Notes under the pieces: model-generated
The model's input: only the letters and a program-made list of their open reading frames with translations
The model's database searches: none
What the model was told of the DNA's origin: nothing
Translations under genes and position numbers: made by a program
DNA from: Sweltsa coloradensis
Taxonomy: Eukaryota > Arthropoda > Insecta > Plecoptera > Chloroperlidae
DNA: 64,000 nt
Assembly (NCBI GenBank): GCA_024449915.1
Contig: JAMZAV010003088.1
Coordinates: forward strand, 1-64,000
Direction: 5' to 3'
Shown: positions 22,933 through 35,350 of the stretch, piece by piece
Numbering within the stretch: position 1 is the first letter of the stretch
How the letters are laid out: each line of letters starts with the position of its first letter

Positions 22933-23223
22933 ACCGACAGTGTTGGCCGGTGTTGGCTCGAGCGCTAAGCGCTCGACTCTGATTCGGGAGGTCCCGGGTT
23001 CAAATCCCGTTGTGACCGGCAATCCTGACTGAAGGGTTATTCCGATGTTTTCCTCAGTCGTTAATGCGAATGCAAGGGATTGAGTCCTCTTAAATAGCCC
23101 TCGGACATCCCTTCACAATAATAATTGACCTATCCGCAATATACCTATAGTTGAAGAGGGTCACACCGGTTAAATCTGATGTGTATACCCTACAGCGGGC
23201 ACCCTACAAAAATGTATTTATTT
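22933..23223 (+). repeat. tRNA-derived SINE1, full-length with target duplication
   Basis: The tRNA-like head has box B GGTCCCGGGTTCAAATCCC. The body is GGCAATCCTGACTGAAGG, TTTTCCTCAGTCGTTAA and GCCCTCGGACATCCCTTCAC, and the tail is A/T-rich (ATGTATTTATTT). It is flanked by 11-bp direct repeats ATCAACGCGAA (22922-22932 and 23224-23234), the mark of LINE-mediated insertion. Confidence 0.88.
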
Positions 23224-23361
23224 ATCAACGCGAATATAGCCTATAGCGGCTATAGCCTATCACATTAAAACCAAATTAGTGGTTAAAAACACTGTTTTCA
23301 ATTGTATTCATTACAAGTTTTTCTGTATTGGTTTCTAATATATACGTTATAGTATGAACTC

Positions 23362-23720
23362 GTTGGTCGTGTGGTTAGAGGCTCTGATCCTATATGCAGA
23401 AGGTCCAGGGTTCGATTTCCGCTGTAGGCAGATTTACTGATGTGGATTCGAGTCCATCAGTTCTTAGGAATGTGTAAACAGTGACTTTATAGCAACGAGG
23501 CACATAATAAATTATAAGGTTATTTCGAATTAGCCTTGTCGGTTCTGGCGCTGACTGTACTACAGTGTCACTGTACCCACATACCCCTTTCACTAGTTGT
23601 GCTGACCAATGATCTTTGAAGGATACAACAATGTTCGCTCCCCGAAAAATAAGGGCTAGTTTGTACGGGAGGTCTCGGTTCTGAATCCATCCCGTCACAA
23701 CCGGCAATCTTGACTGAAGT
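23362..23720 (+). repeat. diverged SINE2 fragment followed by a SINE1 piece
   Basis: SINE2 head words (GAAGGTCCAGGGTTCGAT, GAGTCCATCAGTTCTTAGG, AGTGACTTTATAGCAACGAG) run to about 23575. At 23667-23720 a SINE1 segment (GGGAGGTCTCGG, CCGGCAATCTTGACTGAAG) appears. Confidence 0.7.
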
Positions 23721-23869
23721 TTTTTTCTTAGGTTTGTTTAGTCCAACAACAGTGTTATTGTTACGATTATAATTAGGACTATTATTCAAACCATGCACTG
23801 ATTATTATTGTAGTATCGTATGCTAGCATATAATAATGCAGTTATAGCAATAATATAAAACTTGTGTCC

Positions 23870-24290
23870 TGACCGGGGATCTTACCCGGGTCTAGGTTAT
23901 AGCAGTTGAGTGGTGTGTATCCTGTGACCAGATTGTTCTGGACTCGAACCCAAGTCGCGTCAAATTTTATTGACAATATTTTTTATGTTGATGGTCTAGC
24001 CTGTATTCAGAATAATAATAACATTATACTTATTTCAAATGTCGCGTAATGTTCTTTTGTTCTTTATTTGCAATCCCTCATTCCATAGAATAATGATCAT
24101 TGCATAGAGACGAAAACTAAACATTTATTGAATTATCTTTTGGATTTCCTCACATTATGTGATGGGTTCGTTACACTCGAGATAAAACATTAGTATGTGA
24201 ATGTAAACACTTCTTTATACTTGATGGACGACACGTCATTTTACGCCAGCTCGTGAATGGGGTTTGATCTCAGTGCGACCTTGGGCAATG
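23870..24290. other. tRNA-like scrap and non-coding flank
   Basis: At about 23930-23955 there is a reversed box B-like GGACTCGAACCCAAG. The rest up to 24290 shows no feature. Confidence 0.3.
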
Positions 24291-24328
24291 TGTGAGCGCA
24301 TCTCGCGTCCTCTCAAACCTTTCTGCAG

Positions 24329-24501
24329 TACAAACAGATCCCACTGCCTCGCCGCAAAAATACGGCTCGCTATTGGAGGACAAATTTAAAAATATTTCGA
24401 GCGGAACTTCTGGGGCCCTCCCCCAACACGACGCTCCCGCAATCCCCTCACCCATGTCCGTTTCATCTCCAAGATTATGCTTAACGCCTGTGACACCTTA
24501 A
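24329..24501 (+). CDS. probable terminal exon of an unknown protein
   Basis: A clear acceptor (pyrimidine-rich CTCAAACCTTTCTGCAG, AG at 24327-24328) opens into a frame reading QTDPTASPQKYGSLLEDKFK, NISSGTSGALPQHDAPAIPS and PMSVSSPRLCLTPVTP before TAA at 24499-24501. Two bases precede the first full codon. GC content and codon variety exceed the flanks and no repeat family overlaps. The tail is Ser/Pro-rich and probably disordered. I do not recognise the protein. The upstream exon was not found within the window. Confidence 0.45.
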
Positions 24502-25916
24502 TCTTTGAAATATAACTAAGAACAAGAAGTTTAATACATGACTATTGGCTTTTAAGACTAACCTTAACACGCAGTATATCTATTTTATCTTCACTTTTAC
24601 GTATATATAACAATAATTTATACGTACAATTATTAATATGAAATTGCCAATTTGCATGACTCCCCGTTAACATTTTACACTTTTTTTTCTAAAGGTTTGC
24701 GAAGAACTCGTAGTTCAATAGCCATGCAAAGTTTAAATGGTGTACATTCACCCGTTCGTGCACAATCGTTGCTTATGTTAAATTGGCGAATTATACAGTA
24801 GGAGGAGGAGGAGGAGGAGGAGTAGTAGTAACTAACATACTGAAAGTGATTTTAAGCATGTTTCAACCCACGTTTTCGCCCAGAAAGGATGGTCTCACCC
24901 CAACCAAATTTAATATATGTTGTCAAGTACCCAAACCCCCCCGATTAAGACAGTTTTTAACTTCATGTCACATCCCGTGTTGCCTGTGCGATGCCCCGAA
25001 AACGGCCCAACTCTGTCTGCAGTATAAGGTGCCTTGAGTGTTCTAGCGCACGCTTGCTTGGCTGCGGTGCACTAGCGTGCACCTAAATACTGTAGAACGA
25101 CATTCACTGTTTGCAGTCGGCACTAGAACTGGTGGATCCGGGTGCATCACACTAGAACGCAACACGACAAGGGATGTAAGGACTGCTAAACTGTCAAAGT
25201 GATTTAAGTGGTCATGTGACTTGCAAATGTACTCTCTAATATTATTATTATTATTATTATTATTATTTTATTTTATTTTCAAATAGCCAAATACAGACAT
25301 ATATGACAATTTGATGGTGGAAGGGAAAAGGGCAGAGCCCCTTACACAAATGTGCCCTACCACCATTGTATAGCTGGATTTACAATTAATTCTTAATAGA
25401 ACTTTCTAGTTTCTAGACTATTTACATGACACGCTAACTATTATAACTGTGCATCTTTGCCACAAAACACGACACTTTATTATAGACCAGTCCTACATCC
25501 TGTAATCACCATCATGCATAACAACTATACCATACATGATGATATCAACGCAACATGCACAGGACCCGTCCATTGATAAGCTATAACTATTATAGATAGA
25601 TATTAGAAAATACACAAATACGTATTACAACTAATTATTAACTAAAAATATTTTGAATTACATGTATATGTTATTATGATATCAATTTATTATTATACAT
25701 TTTTTAACGTGATATTGTATTATATTCCTCCTATTGTCTATTTTATAACTATGATTTACCAAATTGTACAATTTAATAAAATGGGAGCCTTACAAGTGAC
25801 AATTTATAACGACAAACTATGCAACTTTGACACGTCCTCTCGCGTCGTACTCATATTGAAGGAAATGTATAAATTTGTAACTAAAATATCATTGATCGAT
25901 TTATGTAGTGCTGAAC
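24502..25916. other. non-coding stretch with short microsatellites
   Basis: A GGA/GTA run lies at about 24800-24831 and an ATT run at about 25238-25267. No convincing frame or element boundary was found. Confidence 0.4.
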
Positions 25917-26182
25917 AATTCATTAACGTCATTGGTTCGTCTTCAACAATGCTTTCATGTACGGGAAAATGGCGGCTATGTATTGAGAAGGCAATCCCTG
26001 ATGTACGGCAATATGTCAGCCAACAATGTTTATGACGTCACGTGCATACAAAGAAATTCTTTGTTGTTAAACATTGTTGGCTGACATATTGCCGTACATC
26101 AGGGATTGCCTTCTCAATACATAGCCGCCATTTTCCCGTACATGAAAGCATTGTTGAAGACGAACCAATGATGTTAATGAAT
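25917..26182. mobile_element. near-perfect palindromic MITE
   Basis: The arms at about 25917-26031 and 26069-26182 are inverted copies. Shared words are TTGGTTCGTCTTCAACAATG, ATGGCGGCTATGTATTGAGA and GTACGGCAATATGTCAGCCA. The spacer is only ~38 bp. The same predicted peptide appears on both strands because of the palindrome. Confidence 0.9.
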
Positions 26183-26369
26183 ATAAAGAATACATTGTAA
26201 ATGATTTCACCTCGTGGGCCATCATCCCCATCTCCATGGGTCAAGCAGCGAGCGTACAAACTAATGTGTGTGGGAGGGATGGGAAGCGGCTCGCTGCGCC
26301 CTACAGGCCGGAAGTCACATAACCCTAACGACATAAGAGAGAACACAATTTTAGACCCCTACCCACGTA

Positions 26370-26706
26370 ATAAATATAAATCATTGGACTTTTTCACTGT
26401 TAGTTAACAAAATATTTATTTAAATGTTATATTTCGATTTCTTTACAGAAATCTTTATCAAACAAAATTAACAATTGAATACAATAATAATAATAATTCA
26501 TAAATAATAATAAATAAATATAAATAAATAATAATAAAATAAATAATGAAATAAATGAATAATTCATAAATTGAAAATTAAAAAAAAAAAAATTAACAAC
26601 AATTGTTAATTTTGTTTGATAAAGATTTCTGTAAAGAAATCGAAATATCACATTTAAATAAATATTTTGTTAGCTAACAGTGAAAAAGTCCAATGATTTA
26701 TATTTA
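26370..26706. mobile_element. foldback MITE with AT-rich spacer
   Basis: The left arm (AAATCATTGGACTTTTTCAC ... TTACAGAAATCTTTATCAAA) is inverted at about 26601-26706 around an (AAT/AATA)n spacer. A diverged half copy lies near 42945-43025. Confidence 0.85.
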
Positions 26707-26792
26707 TAACGTTACTACCTATATATAGTTTCATTTTTATAACCCTACCCACGTGTCTTTGGGTGTCTTGCTTGAGTTCCCGTGGGATAATA

Positions 26793-27503
26793 CTAGGAAG
26801 CTTTGCAAACGCTTTTTTAGGCGCGTTGTTGGATGAGCGTAATTGGTGCATTGAGCGTGCCATGTGTTATGCGGATTTTCTGTTGTTCTGTGAAAAAATC
26901 ATTACTAAGTCAAATTTGTTTTGAAATTAAATAAAATTAATTTAAAACTTTACTTTTTTTTTTAAAATAAAAAAATCGTAAAATTGCGTTTTAAAGAAAT
27001 TATTTTTCGATTGCGCTCAAATTTCACACGAATATATTTATTCATAAAATAAAGGTTCTGTGAAAAAAACATTACAATAGGATAAAGCATGTAGGTGTTA
27101 TAAGTCAAAGAAATTTTAAAAATCGAAAAAAGTCGTAAAATTTCGATTTTCGTAAAAAATAGTTTTTTGATAACACTCAAATTTCACATGAATATATCAA
27201 TTCATGAAATTAAGGTTCTGTGAAAAAATCATTACAATCGGATAAAGCATGTATAGGTGTTGTAAGTCGAAGAAATTAAAAAAAAATCGAAAAAAATCGT
27301 AAAATTGCGATTTTCCATAAGAAATAATTTTCCGATTGTGCTCAAAAACGTGGCGGTTCTAAGTTCAGAGATTTCGAAGACCTCCATAAAATTTCATCGC
27401 AATCGGAGTATTGGTTTAGCCGGAATCGTGTGAACAAACACACAAAAAAAGAAAAAAAATTTCTCCAGTGTAGTGAAATGGAATCTTCGCTTCGCTCATC
27501 CAA
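26793..27503 (-). mobile_element. HINE-A, 3' hairpin type 2
   Basis: It runs from CTAGGAAGCTTTGCAAACGC to CGCTTCGCTCATCCAA. It has the subterminal GGATTTTCTGTTGTTCTGTG block although the hairpin is type 2. Confidence 0.87.
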
Positions 27504-27598
27504 CAATACTAATTAATAAAACAATAAAGTTGCAATGTGACACCCCTTCCACGGTTATACCTCCCCTCGAGCGGGGTAGGTGGGTGCATGGCGGGTTG

Positions 27599-28066
27599 TT
27601 GGATGAGCGTAGCGAGCGAAGCGAAGATTTCATTTCACTACACTGGAGAAAAAATCCGGAATGTTTTTTTTTTCTTTCTTTTTTTTTGTATTTTTGTGTG
27701 TCTGTGAACACGATTCCGGCTAAACCAATACTCCAATTGCGATGAAATTTTATGGAGGTCTATGAAATCTCTGAACGAAGAACTGCACGGGGGGAAAAAT
27801 CGATCGAAAAATTATTTCTCATGAAAATCGCAATTTTACGATTTTTTTTTCGATTTTTAAAAAAATTCTTCGACTTATAACATCTACATGCTTTATCCGA
27901 TTGTAATGATTTTTTCACAGAACCTTAATTTTATGAATTAATATATTCGTGTGAAATTTGAGCGCAATCAAAAAATTAACTATTAAAAAAATCGCAATTT
28001 TACGCTTTTTTCGTTAAAAAAATTACGCTCATCCATCAACGCGGCGGGACTTAAGCGTTTTCCTAG
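27599..28066 (+). mobile_element. short HINE-A, 3' hairpin type 1
   Basis: It runs from TTGGATGAGCGTAGCGAGCG to GCGGGACTTAAGCGTTTTCC and TAG. It has one to two core units and lacks the subterminal ACAGAAAATCCG block. Confidence 0.87.
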
Positions 28067-28139
28067 TCTAAGTTCAAGTTCAAGTTATTTATTTATCCGT
28101 AGATTTACTCATGGGTTTATACGTAAAGAGATGGTGTGC

Positions 28140-28640
28140 ACAGAACAAGGAGGTATGAATAATGTAAGGATACAGCATGTCGCCGTCAAAACCATAGCCA
28201 CTTTGAACGACAATGGTGGTGCGCGAAAGCCTCGAACCCAAAGCAAGGTCGTCGGTATTATTAGAGCTCATTGTCAAAGCTATGAACATTCCAAAACAAA
28301 CAAAAACGCAGCACATCAACAAAAATTAAATTTCAACTCTTTATTATTCATTCTCATATTGATACAATAGTTTTATCAATGTTTCAATTATCAAGTATAA
28401 TATCAGCTGTTTCAGTGCCGTCGATGGTAGTCGCCATATTGGTCAGCACCAACGAAAAGAAGTAAATACTGCGAAAAACTTATGTTTTAGTAGCCGCCAT
28501 ATTGGTCAGCACCAACGAGAAGCAGCAAATACTGCGAAAAACTCGATCAGAGACGTTCAAAACGGCCACGTTCATTTGTACAGCCACAGATAGCGCATGC
28601 TGTCTCCTTACATTATTCATACCTCCTTGGCACAGAACAG
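28140..28640. repeat. weak inverted repeat with a 62-bp tandem duplication inside
   Basis: CAAGGAGGTATGAATAATGT at 28147 is inverted near 28629. Between them CGCCATATTGGTCAGCACCA occurs twice (28432 and 28494), each time followed by AAATACTGCGAAAAACT. Confidence 0.65.
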
Positions 28641-28863
28641 TTCATAGGTGTAGCCGGCCTTCCGACACTACCCCTACGCACGTCATTCTATGCTAATGTT
28701 TTCTGCTATAAAACAGCTTCTATCGTTTGTGCAGTGTTTAGTACCCTGTTTGTTCTACAAAGTAAACATGCATAATTATTCTCTCGAACAACGACCCTAT
28801 ATTGGGTATATGGGATGTCCATGCAGGGGTCGCTCGGCAGACGGGGTGTGTGTCAACCTGCCA

Positions 28864-29480
28864 CTAGGAAGCTTCGCAAACGCTTTTTCAGCCGCGTTGT
28901 TGGATGAGCGTATGTTTTTTTAAACGAAAACCGTGTAAAATTGCGATTTTCTTGATAAATTATTTTTCGATTGCGCTCAAATTTTACACAAATATATAAA
29001 TTCATATAATTGAGGTTCTGTGAAAATATCGTTACAAAAAGATAAAGCATGTAGATGTTATAAGTCGAAGATTTTTTTTTTAAAACGAAAAATGCGTAAA
29101 ATTGCGATTTTCATAAGAAACTGTTTTTTGATTGCGCTAAAATTTCACACCAATATATGAATTCATAAAATAAGAGATTTGTGAAAAAATCATAACAATC
29201 GGATAAAGCATGTGGGTGTTATAAGTCGAAGAAATTTTTTAAAATTCGAAAAAAAATCGTAAAATTGCGATTTTAATGAGAAATAATTTTTTGATTGCGC
29301 TCAAAAACGTGGCAGTTCTAAGTTGAGAGATTTCGAAGGCCTCCATAAAATTTCATCGCAATTGGAGTATCAATTTAGCCGGAATCGTGTGGACAAACAC
29401 ACAAAAAAAAGAAACATTCCGGATTTTTTTCTCCAGTGTAGTGAAATGGAATCTTCGCTTCGCTCGCTACGCTCATCCAA
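28864..29480 (-). mobile_element. HINE-A, 3' hairpin type 2
   Basis: It runs from CTAGGAAGCTTCGCAAACGC to CGCTACGCTCATCCAA. It has three core units. Confidence 0.87.
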
Positions 29481-29654
29481 AAAAATAAAAATAGCATTCA
29501 GAAAAAAACACGTATTCCGTTCATAGCTATATTATTTGTCTCTAATATTATATTAATAAAATTGCCTAATACAGGATTCCAGGGGGGGGGGGGGGCAAGT
29601 GTCCGGCTTGCCCCTGCAGACGCCTTTGGCGTTCAGGTTTACAATTGGTTGTTG

Positions 29655-29735
29655 AGTGGCTCGTTGGTCTTGTGGTTAGCGTCTGCTTCCCATGCCGAAG
29701 GGCCAGGGTTCGATTCCCGCTAAAGTCAGAAGTTG
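29655..29735 (+). repeat. SINE2, 5' tRNA-like head only
   Basis: GGCTCGTTGGTCTTGTGGTT and GGCCAGGGTTCGATTCCCGC match the SINE2 head. The body is lost after the AAAGTCAGAAGTTG word. Confidence 0.75.
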
Positions 29736-31280
29736 TTAAACTTAAAAAAGTTAGTTCGTAAATATTTGTTCAGGTTAGTCTGCAAAATATTGCACTTTAG
29801 TTATGAGGTTAATAGAAAACAGATGTCAGGCCATTTATTGCAGGAGTTTTATGATTTTATGACTATGGGGGTAGAAAATAGGCCTAGAAAGTGTTTGCCA
29901 TTGCCAAGGGAGGTTTTGAGTTTAAAGACAGTTGTCCAGCTACTGTCTTGCAGAGCGCGCGCGTTTTTGCTGTCGTTGAAGTTTGCAATTGAAACATTCT
30001 TAAATTGTGAGTTTGAGTTTGGTAGTGTAATTGTGCATATAGGCCTAAGTGTTTGTCACTCTGTGATAAAAGTGTGTTTTTTGTGTTCGCCGCCACAGTT
30101 ACTCTTGTGAACATTGTAAAACAAATAGTAAAATAAGCAACTTTTTCTGTAAAACAAAAACTAAAACTGCACCATGACTCGGTTGATGTTTCCGTTGCAG
30201 ACAAAGTTAATAAGTTAAGTAAGAAGTATTGTAGTTAATATACCAAAATCTATGCCAAATATTATTTTTTTAAAGATCGTTATATTTAAACGCATAATAA
30301 CACCCACAACACGATTCAACCCGACGGACGGGGCTAGGGAAACAGCCCCCCCCCCCCTAAACCCCCCCGTGGGTCCTGTCTTCATTTTGTTCGCTAAGTT
30401 TCACATTTTCATCTAAATTCATTCAATTCAGGGCCTATATGAGAAGGCTGTTCGTTCTACCTTATTTGGGTAGTTCAGAAAATTTTGAAGTGACAAGATT
30501 TTTTTAACTGACGATATGTGGATCTTTACAATTTTATAAATCGTCGAAAGCACGCTAAAAACTAGTAAAATTTGCAATGCTAGAAATAAAATTTTTTATG
30601 AGGCTATGCGTCCCAGACCCCCCATTGTATCAATATTTATGTTCATCCCCCCCGAATCAAAATCCTGGCTACGCCCCTGGAACTACTAGTACTTGCCCAA
30701 ATTACAGAACAAAATATAGAGAATTTACAGAAAATGCTGTAGAGTACGTCAATAATAGCCATGAATATTTTTTTGGATCAAACCCTCCAAGGTCACGGGG
30801 CATAAAGATCGTCCCCATGTTATTTCTTATGGGAGATTTTACCGATGAAATCTAGCTCGAAAAATGTCATGTTTCACAATTTTTTGGGAGGTCATGGTGA
30901 CCCCAATATTTTTTCTGTTAATTGCTAAATTCATTACTAGCTAGTTAGCCTGAATCAATTTTTTTTTAGTTTAGCGGTTAAATACCCCTAGCAGCGTGCA
31001 CGCGTTCAGGTGCATGTATAAAATATAAATGCACACAAACAATATTATTGACATAAAGGATAAAAAATAACTTTTCTATTCATGCACTTGGTTACAAAGA
31101 AATCGTTGAGAACATAGCTAAGTTCAGAAAGAAAAATATTTAATATCCAAAACATGGATTTCGATTCGTAAAATTTATCTACGACAATTACGAGTAACAA
31201 AATTAATTTACGTTTTCACGTTGATTTAAATGGTATGAAAGTTTGCGTTTAAAAATGTAGACATGTGAAATAAATTCCAG
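29736..31280. other. non-coding stretch with scraps of repeats
   Basis: A hAT-like end word CTGGCTACGCCCCTGG lies at 30666-30681 without a visible partner. A diverged relative of the 56700/59120 repeat lies at about 31080-31270 (AATATCCAAAACATGGATTTC). A poly-C tract is near 30345. No gene is visible. Confidence 0.4.
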
Positions 31281-31289
31281 AGTTTACCA

Positions 31290-31326
31290 CAACGACAACG
31301 ACAACGACGAGACGACGACGACGACG

Positions 31327-31358
<32 letters not shown>

Positions 31359-31661
31359 AATGGCTCAGTGTTAAAATACTGTGTAACAGAAATAATGAGA
31401 TTGTTTATAGGAGCCATTATATAAGATGTAAGAAGTTGTGTCATTGTCAACCTGAAACCCATTAGGTTATCCAAGAATTGTATCGAAACTAAACGAAAAC
31501 GACAATCTTCTTAGAATATCTTCATCGAAAACACAAAAGGACTGAGTGATTTCCAGTAAATCTTTTCGATACGTTTCTTTGAAAAGCCTTATATTCATCC
31601 TGAATGACATGTTTGTTTTTTCTAAGTTCACCCTCAGGCAATGCATTATGTCGCAGTTGGT

Positions 31662-31711
<50 letters not shown>
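31290..31711. repeat. (ACGACA)n and (GA)n microsatellites
   Basis: ACG/ACA-rich runs lie at about 31290-31360 and (GA)n at about 31663-31711. Confidence 0.9.
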
Positions 31712-31716
<5 letters not shown>

Positions 31717-31719
31717 TTT

Positions 31720-32187
31720 CGATGATCCAGTATGTTCTTCATCGAGTGATTGGGGTGGGGGGTGGTGGTCGACAGTCAGTGTATGGTGTAGTATTGTGGA
31801 GCACGGTGGTGTACGCTGGAGTTGGAAGAGTAAGGCGAGTGTCATAGTATGTGTGCATCGCATAGTCTGTGGTTGCGCTGCGAGCGGTGTAGAGAGTGTA
31901 GGTAGAGAGAAAGAGTGCAGTGAGTGTAGCGAGTGTAGAAAGTTGACTAAATATTGGAGAAAAGTGTGCACGTGCACTCACTCTACTTTGGATTCTGTAG
32001 CTATTTTATTGTTTTCCTATTACTAGTGTCACACTTTTCACGGTATGTGTTTCGTAAGGTGTAGTGTAGTGTAGTTAGTGAAGTGAAGTTATTACTCCCG
32101 ATCCGTTTGTTGTCAGCTGTTAACACTGAAACATTCCTCTCGGAAGCTGCGTCATAGGGAGGCGGCGGCCGACGACCACGACGTAAG
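31720..32187 (+). promoter_or_regulatory. candidate promoter/non-coding first exon with strong donor
   Basis: A G-rich and locally CpG-dense region ends GGCGGCGGCCGACGACCACG then ACGTAAG|GTAAGTG, a consensus 5' splice site with the intron starting at 32188. No long frame is seen. No downstream acceptor or coding exon could be tied to it, so this is only a candidate. Confidence 0.22.
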
Positions 32188-32189
32188 GT

Positions 32190-33990
32190 AAGTGTGTTTT
32201 TAACTTCTTTGATTTCCTTCATCGTTCATCCTGACTGAAAGGTTTCCTCGAGCGATTCGGATCTCGGATTCCTCAGTCAAAGTCGGAGAGTCGAACAGCA
32301 TATCGACATTATGTTCATTTGTTAGCAAGTCTGCTCGATACGATGGCTTCCTTGCCTCTTGCCGTGGGTGGACCCCCTTGAGTGCCCCAGGGGCCCTCAA
32401 TCTCTCAGGGCCCGGGTGCAATGTCATCCATTGCACCAACTATTCCTATACCCAGTAACCCAGGCTATCCGAATTCTATAAAAATGCTTGCTGATCTACG
32501 ATCCCTCGTAACTGGTGGCCATACTGTGCTAGGTGCTACAATCACCGTGAAAGGGACTCAAAATAAACTGACCTAGGGGAGGGGGGGGGGCAAATCATTC
32601 TACCCCCTTGACCTCCCCCTTTCTCATATCTCACCTAACAGATCCCTAAAAAATGCTCATCCATCAAAGCGTCCACCATGAAGTGCGTAATCTGCCCCCA
32701 CTAATGTGTGCTGGTTCTGTGTTGTTCTGTTTCTGTTCACTTGCACCTCCCCTGCTTGCTCTTCTACACACTACACTTCTTCTACTACACCGACCACGGC
32801 CCTGGTGCTTTACGACATGTCTAACTAAAACCAAAAACGATACATTCCGTCCCGCTTTGTAAATATTTTACGACCGTGCGACCTTCACCCTCGCTCCGTC
32901 GCTCGCCATTATTTTAAAATGAGAAATGCATGCACCCATATCTAAAAAAAACTTTTGTGCAGGTCTCCAGGTTTGCTATGATCTGTGCTACAGTTCCGCC
33001 TGAAAACATTCGCAGGAGTTTGTGTGGATTGTGCAAGCAAATGATAAAGTGTTTGGAAATAAGTTTTAACTTTTTATTACGTACAAAAGCATTGAAAATA
33101 ATTTAATGGTGGGTATAGTTTCCTCCTTGATATTTTCTGTGCTACAGTTGCATTTGGTGCGTTTTAGAAAAAAAGTTGTGGGCTGAATGCAACTCCAAAA
33201 TAATGTTATTTGATTATTTGATTATTATATATTGAATATACATTGAATTACAATATTGATATGGTACATTAAATTCATTATTCATTTTCTAAATATATGC
33301 TGTACCAGTTGTATTAAAAACCTTCTATTAGTGTCTGTTCTTATAGTTATTTTCTCATCCCGGGGGGTGGGGGGGCAAACGTAAATTCCCGGGGAAGCCA
33401 AGCCCCCCCCCCCCCCCCGGATTATACCACAATTCAACACTGATTCACCTGTCCAGTAGTAGACATAATAATTAATAATGATGAAACATGCACCTGCGAA
33501 ATGTTTTATATATACACGAACCAACGGACCACCGGTTCCTCAGGAGTGTGCTCATGGTTGTTGATGAGTATGATGTACGGCGAGGGGGTGGGTGAGTGGG
33601 GGTCAGTGTGCCACTCCAGTAGCCTCGAGAGAAGTGCAGCGTGCTACGGCGCAGGCGCCAAGCTGCCAAGGTCGCGGCGAGAGGGAGGCGTTTACAACTG
33701 GTAGGCTACCCCGACCCCGCAACAGGTTTAGAAGTGAAAGTGAGTTGTCAAGGGTGCACAAACCAATGCGCGCAACAGGAGATTGACATATGCAAGCAGA
33801 ATGAACGCGATACGAGAAGAGAGTACAACTCAAATGGAATTAATTTGATGAATATTAATCAATAAATTAAATATATCTATTTACATATTATTTACTCGTA
33901 AAATAAGCTTTCATTTGATACCAATGTCGACTATATCATGTTTATTTTGTACATAGAATTTAGATTTATGTGATTAATGGTCGTTAATTG
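32190..33990. other. non-coding stretch
   Basis: A hairpin GGTGCAATG...CATTGCACC lies at 32412-32437. Poly-G/poly-C tracts are near 32580, 33360 and 33404. A GTGCGTTTTAGAAAAAAAGT word near 33157 recurs near 17189. A CpG-rich patch at 33590-33720 could be a 5' exon but has no firm support. Confidence 0.35.
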
Positions 33991-33996
33991 AATTAA

Positions 33997-34564
33997 TTGG
34001 ATGAGCTAAGCGAAGACTTCAATTTCACTGACCCCCCCAAAAATTTATCGCGGGTGTTTTTTTGTTTGTTTTTTTGTCTGTTTGTTCGCTCTCTACCGGG
34101 CAAACGGCATATACGATCTTGATGAAAATTTGAGGGGACCTGCGAAATCTCTGAACTTAGACTTGCTACGTTCTTGGGTACGATCGAAGAAATATTTCTC
34201 ATGAATATCGTACTTTACGATTTTTTTCGATTTTTAGCGCGATATTTTCGTGACATTTAAGCCGATTCTGACCAAACGGGTGGGGCTACAACGTTCATAT
34301 TTCACATGGACATTAAGGTTATGGTGATGTATTGCTTTTTGAAAGAAAAAGTTGAAAAAGTTAGCCAGAATCCATAGAATAAAGGTTTTAATATGAGTTT
34401 TTTTAGGTTTATAATAACAATTAACAAGTAACAATAGAATCTTGACAACAATCACCTACAATGCATTAAAAAAAACACTTACAAAGGAAAAGTGGTCCTA
34501 TGCAAACTAAAAACTTACAATAAAGCTCATCCATCAACGCGGCGAGACTTAAGCGTTTTCCTAG
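33997..34564 (+). mobile_element. HINE-B, 3' hairpin type 1
   Basis: It runs from TTGGATGAGCTAAGCGAAGA to GAGACTTAAGCGTTTTCCTA and G, followed by T. Confidence 0.86.
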
Positions 34565-35119
34565 TTGAATTAATGGGAAAGTGAAAGGAACCCGACTTTG
34601 CAGCCATCAACTTTATCTCTCATTGTGCTTGTATTGTCTGTATTAAATACCTTAGTTGACTATGGTTCGTGAATGTCAAACATTTAACTGAGATAAAATT
34701 ATTTATTAATTTCAATAATATGTAAGTTGCAGGAATTTCGTTTGGAACCATTCAAATTTGTATTTATTGGCATTATGTTAGTAAGGTGGTAAAGTTTTAT
34801 GATTATCGGCAGAGTTTTAGGTATTCATTATACATGAGTTAAAAGTGGAAACCTTTTACTAAAATCCAATTAATTAGACGATTATATGAATTAATTTTCA
34901 AGTTTTTTTCATATTTATTCTCCGTAAAATAAGCTTTCATTTGATACCAATGTCGATTGTGTTGTTAATTTTTTTAATTTATTTTTTTGAGAATTAATAA
35001 ATTAATTTGATTAATTCAATTAATAAGAAAGTTACAGGAACTCAACTTGGAGCCATCAATTTTTTGATTCGTTTAATCATATTATTAAATTCTCAAATTT
35101 CCTTGCTTTCTTCACGATT
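34565..35119. other. AT-rich stretch with an internal diverged repeat
   Basis: AAATAAGCTTTCATTTGATA near 34927 also occurs left of the element, near 33900. GGGAAAGTGAAAGGAACCCG near 34574 and AAGAAAGTTACAGGAACTCA near 35023 are alike. No gene is visible. Confidence 0.4.
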
Positions 35120-35349
35120 TGCACGCAAGAGCGCAACACTAATTCGGGAGGTCCCGGGTTCAAATCCTGCCGAGACCAGCAATCCTGACTGAAGGTTTTT
35201 TCCGAGGTTTTCCTGCGAATGGAAGGGATGGAGTCCTCGGACATCCCTTCACATTTCACAATTGTCCTATCCACAATATACCTAGACTGACACCTGAAGC
35301 TGAAGATGGACATGAATATTTCACCCTGGGCAGGCTTCCCACAAAAATT
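35120..35349 (+). repeat. SINE1, slightly deleted
   Basis: Box B GGTCCCGGGTTCAAATCCTG and GCAATCCTGACTGAAGGTTT are present. The body lacks part of the CAGTCGTTAAGG segment. Confidence 0.82.
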
Positions 35350-35350
35350 A

